Source of the DNA: Rhodanobacter sp. DHG33
GTDB lineage: Bacteria > Pseudomonadota > Gammaproteobacteria > Xanthomonadales > Rhodanobacteraceae
Direction of reading: 5' to 3'
Assembly (NCBI RefSeq): GCF_014843005.1
Contig: NZ_JACYXM010000006.1
Location: forward strand, 1 to 64,000
DNA length: 64,000 bases
The position numbers and the translations under genes were made by a program. Each line of letters begins with the position of its first letter. Position 1 is the first letter of the stretch. Positions 62,199 through 64,000 of this stretch are shown here, in pieces. Below the pieces are notes generated by a model that was not told the DNA's origin, ran no database searches, and saw nothing but the letters and a program-made list of their open reading frames with translations.

Positions 62199-63437
62199 AT
62201 GCAGACCCGCGTCGACGCCATTCCCCTGAACCCCGCCGTTCCGCCGGTCATGCCGGTGGCTGCCGAGGAGCGCACCCAGTTCACCGTGCTGGGCGCGATC
62301 AGCTTCTCGCACCTGCTCAACGACATGATCCAGTCGCTGATCCTGGCGATCTATCCGCTGCTGAAGAGCGGCTTCCATCTCAGCTTCGCCCAGGTCGGCC
62401 TGATCACGCTGACCTACCAGGTCACCGCCTCGCTGCTGCAGCCGCTGGTGGGCATGGCGGCCGACCGCCGCTCGATGCCGTATTCGCTGGCCGCGGGCAT
62501 GGGCTTCACCCTGTGCGGCCTGCTGCTGCTGGCCTATGCGCCGAACTTCCCGGTGTTGCTGTTCGCGGCGGCGCTGGTGGGCACGGGCTCGTCGATCTTC
62601 CATCCGGAATCCTCGCGCGTGGCGCGCATGGCCTCGGGCGGCCGGCCGGGCCTGGCGCAATCGGTGTTCGTGGTGGGCGGCAACTTCGGCGCGTCGCTGG
62701 GGCCGCTGCTGGCGGCGTGGATCATCGTGCCGCACGGGCGTGGCAGCGTGGCGTGGTTCGCGCTGGCGGCGTTGCTGGCGATCGTGGTGCTGGTGCAGAT
62801 CGGCCACTGGTACGCGCGGCATGCGGGACGCGTGAAGGCGCGCGCGCGCCGTGCGCCGGTGCGCGAGCTGTCGCGGGGCATGGTGCTGTTCTCGCTGTTC
62901 ATCCTGACCGTGCTGATCTTCTCCAAGTATTTCTACATCGCGAGCATCAGCAGCTATTACACGTTCTACCTGATGCACACCTTCGGCGTGTCGGTGCAGA
63001 ACGCGCAGGTGCATCTGTTCGTGTTCCTCGCGGCGGTGGCGGCGGGCGTGCTGATCGGCGGTCCGCTGGGCGACAAGGTGGGGCGCAAGTGGGTGATCCT
63101 CGGTTCCATCCTCGGCGTGGCGCCGTTCGCCTTGATGCTGCCGCACGCGAACCTGTTCTGGACCAGCGTGCTCAGCGTGGTGATCGGCTTGGTGCTGGCT
63201 TCGGCGTTCACCACCATCATCGTGTTCGCGCAGGAGCTGGTGCCGGGGCAGCTCGGCATGATCTCCGGTGTGTTCTATGGGCTGGCGTTCGGCATGGGCG
63301 GTTTGGGTGCGGCGCTGCTGGGCAAGCTGGCCGATCTCGACGGCATCGGCTATGTCTACCAGCTGTGTGCGTGGCTGCCGTTGATCGGTGTGTGCGCGAT
63401 CCTGTTGCCGGATATCGAGAAGCCGGCCAAGAAGTGA
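62199..63437 (+). CDS. fsr: MFS efflux protein, fosmidomycin-resistance (Fsr) type
   Basis: A 412-residue major facilitator protein with about 12 membrane helices. The family features ISFSHLLNDMIQSLILAIYPLLK near the start, FHPESSRVAR, and GPLGDKVGRKWVILGS match Fsr, an exporter of fosmidomycin-like compounds in Escherichia coli. The true substrate here is unknown. The ATG at 62199 is chosen by family length; an in-frame start at 62157 or 62136 remains possible, and no strong Shine-Dalgarno decides it. It lies opposite an AraC regulator. Confidence 0.87.
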   Translation: MQTRVDAIPLNPAVPPVMPVAAEERTQFTVLGAISFSHLLNDMIQSLILAIYPLLKSGFHLSFAQVGLITLTYQVTASLLQPLVGMAADRRSMPYSLAAGMGFTLCGLLLLAYAPNFPVLLFAAALVGTGSSIFHPESSRVARMASGGRPGLAQSVFVVGGNFGASLGPLLAAWIIVPHGRGSVAWFALAALLAIVVLVQIGHWYARHAGRVKARARRAPVRELSRGMVLFSLFILTVLIFSKYFYIASISSYYTFYLMHTFGVSVQNAQVHLFVFLAAVAAGVLIGGPLGDKVGRKWVILGSILGVAPFALMLPHANLFWTSVLSVVIGLVLASAFTTIIVFAQELVPGQLGMISGVFYGLAFGMGGLGAALLGKLADLDGIGYVYQLCAWLPLIGVCAILLPDIEKPAKK

Positions 63438-63795
63438 GATTGTTCTCGTAGCGGATTTTCACTCCACATCTTTTGCGGCGAAAGCGCGGAGAGGGTGTGG
63501 GCAAAGTTTTCTCTGCGAACGAGGTGGAGGGTGCTTTGCGCTATCGCAAGGGACAGAGCGGTTTCGGTCGCCTGCCGGCGCCCGAGTTACTTCTCTTTGC
63601 TGGCCCAAAGAGAAGTAACCCAGAGAAAGGGCCTGGTTCAATCCGCCGGAACTACGAGCAGGTGGTGTCGAGGAGATTGGAACTACGTTCGGCGACACGT
63701 CCTGCACCGCGGCCACGCCTCGCCGTATCTGGGAACTGAGGGGTTTCCTGTTTGCCATCAGTGGCTGTGCGGGATATTGGGCGGGCTCCTGTTCT
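63438..63795. other. Intergenic region with dispersed hairpin, no gene
   Basis: 358 bp between fsr and poxB. Several short overlapping open frames exist but none shows protein-like character or a ribosome binding site. The main feature is a perfect 14-bp hairpin at 63586-63619. The region ends with the convergent poxB stop. Confidence 0.5.
63586..63619. repeat. Perfect 14-bp hairpin, xanthomonad-type intergenic element
   Basis: GTTACTTCTCTTTG (63586-63599), loop CTGGCC, CAAAGAGAAGTAAC (63606-63619). Unlike the GC-rich repeats elsewhere it is AT-rich and followed by CCAGAGAAAGGG. Hairpins of this wording recur, as I recall, in xanthomonad genomes. Only one copy is in the window. Confidence 0.75.
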
Positions 63796-64000
63796 TTATA
63801 GCCGCAGGTTGCTGCGCGCCAGTTCTATCAGCTCGTCGCCGCGGCCGTTCATCACGGTGCGCAGGGCCCACAGGCTGAAGCCCTTGACCTGTTCGAGCTG
63901 GATCTTTGGCGGCATCGACAGTTCCTGCCGGTTGGTGCGTACGTCCACCAGTGCGGGGCCGTCGTGTGCGAAAGCCTGGCGCACTGCGTTTTCCAGGTCA
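63796..64000 (-). CDS. poxB: Pyruvate dehydrogenase (quinone), C-terminus, partial
   Basis: The last 67 codons of a gene that enters from the right edge. They include DLENAVRQAFAHDGPALVDVRTN, PPKIQLEQVKGFSLWALRTVMNG and a terminal ELIELARSNL, matching the end of PoxB, the ThDP/FAD enzyme that decarboxylates pyruvate to acetate and CO2 and feeds the quinone pool at the membrane. The C-terminal membrane-binding segment is shorter than in Escherichia coli. The start lies outside the window. Confidence 0.85.
   Translation of the reverse strand, partial: DLENAVRQAFAHDGPALVDVRTNRQELSMPPKIQLEQVKGFSLWALRTVMNGRGDELIELARSNLRL

Noticed and set aside
63438-63795. Coding frames in the fsr-poxB gap
   Set aside because: Several overlapping frames of 76-127 codons pass through a dispersed hairpin and have no ribosome binding site or family features.

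Overview
The window is high-GC, densely coded chromosomal DNA from a gammaproteobacterium of the order Xanthomonadales, most likely Rhodanobacteraceae (Dyella/Rhodanobacter/Luteibacter-like). This rests on the xanthomonad-type IF3 N-terminus, the gene content and the dispersed intergenic palindromes; genus and species cannot be read from the sequence. It is mostly core chromosome. No intact prophage, insertion sequence or CRISPR array was seen.

Left edge (1-608): lower-GC DNA holding the decayed N-terminus of a tyrosine integrase and a 48-nt 3' fragment of tRNA-Val(GAC). This looks like the scar or end of an integrated element. From 684 to 2163 lie a CopD/HemJ-like membrane protein and a UDP-glucuronate epimerase-like gene. 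From 2308 to 9883 runs the classic translation operon thrS-infC-rpmI-rplT-pheS-pheT-ihfA-merR. It has a candidate Thr-rich leader peptide plus terminator before thrS, an AUC start on infC, and a strong terminator before pheS. tRNA-Pro(GGG) follows.

10151-24555: a secreted DUF5107/TPR protein, a conserved unknown, divergent serA and a D-2-hydroxyglutarate dehydrogenase (a known metabolic pair), an atypical class A beta-lactamase, proline iminopeptidase, an overlapping pair of epimerase and repeat-containing membrane protein, and relA. 24608-28635: a ThDP-dependent decarboxylase-like enzyme, a succinate-semialdehyde dehydrogenase and an MmyB-type regulator. The two enzymes resemble the cyanobacterial 2-oxoglutarate decarboxylase/SSADH bypass. 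28679-36240: hrpA with an in-frame repeat insertion, dps, and an M16 peptidase.

36489-40134: a GntR-CPBP protease-ABC transporter operon with a palindromic operator abutting the regulator's start codon. 40254-50339: envelope and carbohydrate genes (GH29 fucosidase, GH17-GT2 glucan synthase, PBP1b with an LpoP-like lipoprotein, YoaA helicase, OmpH/Skp-like chaperone). 50533-64000: an M14 peptidase, YCII protein, META/DUF4377 protein, HAD hydrolase overlapping a PIN-domain gene, KirBac potassium channel, nicotinamidase, methyltransferase, FMN reductase, ppk1 with a possible Pho box, an AraC regulator divergent from an Fsr-type MFS pump, and the C-terminus of poxB running off the right edge.

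Dispersed repeats of several families are scattered between genes. One family has entered the hrpA reading frame. Long antisense open frames caused by high GC were left out.
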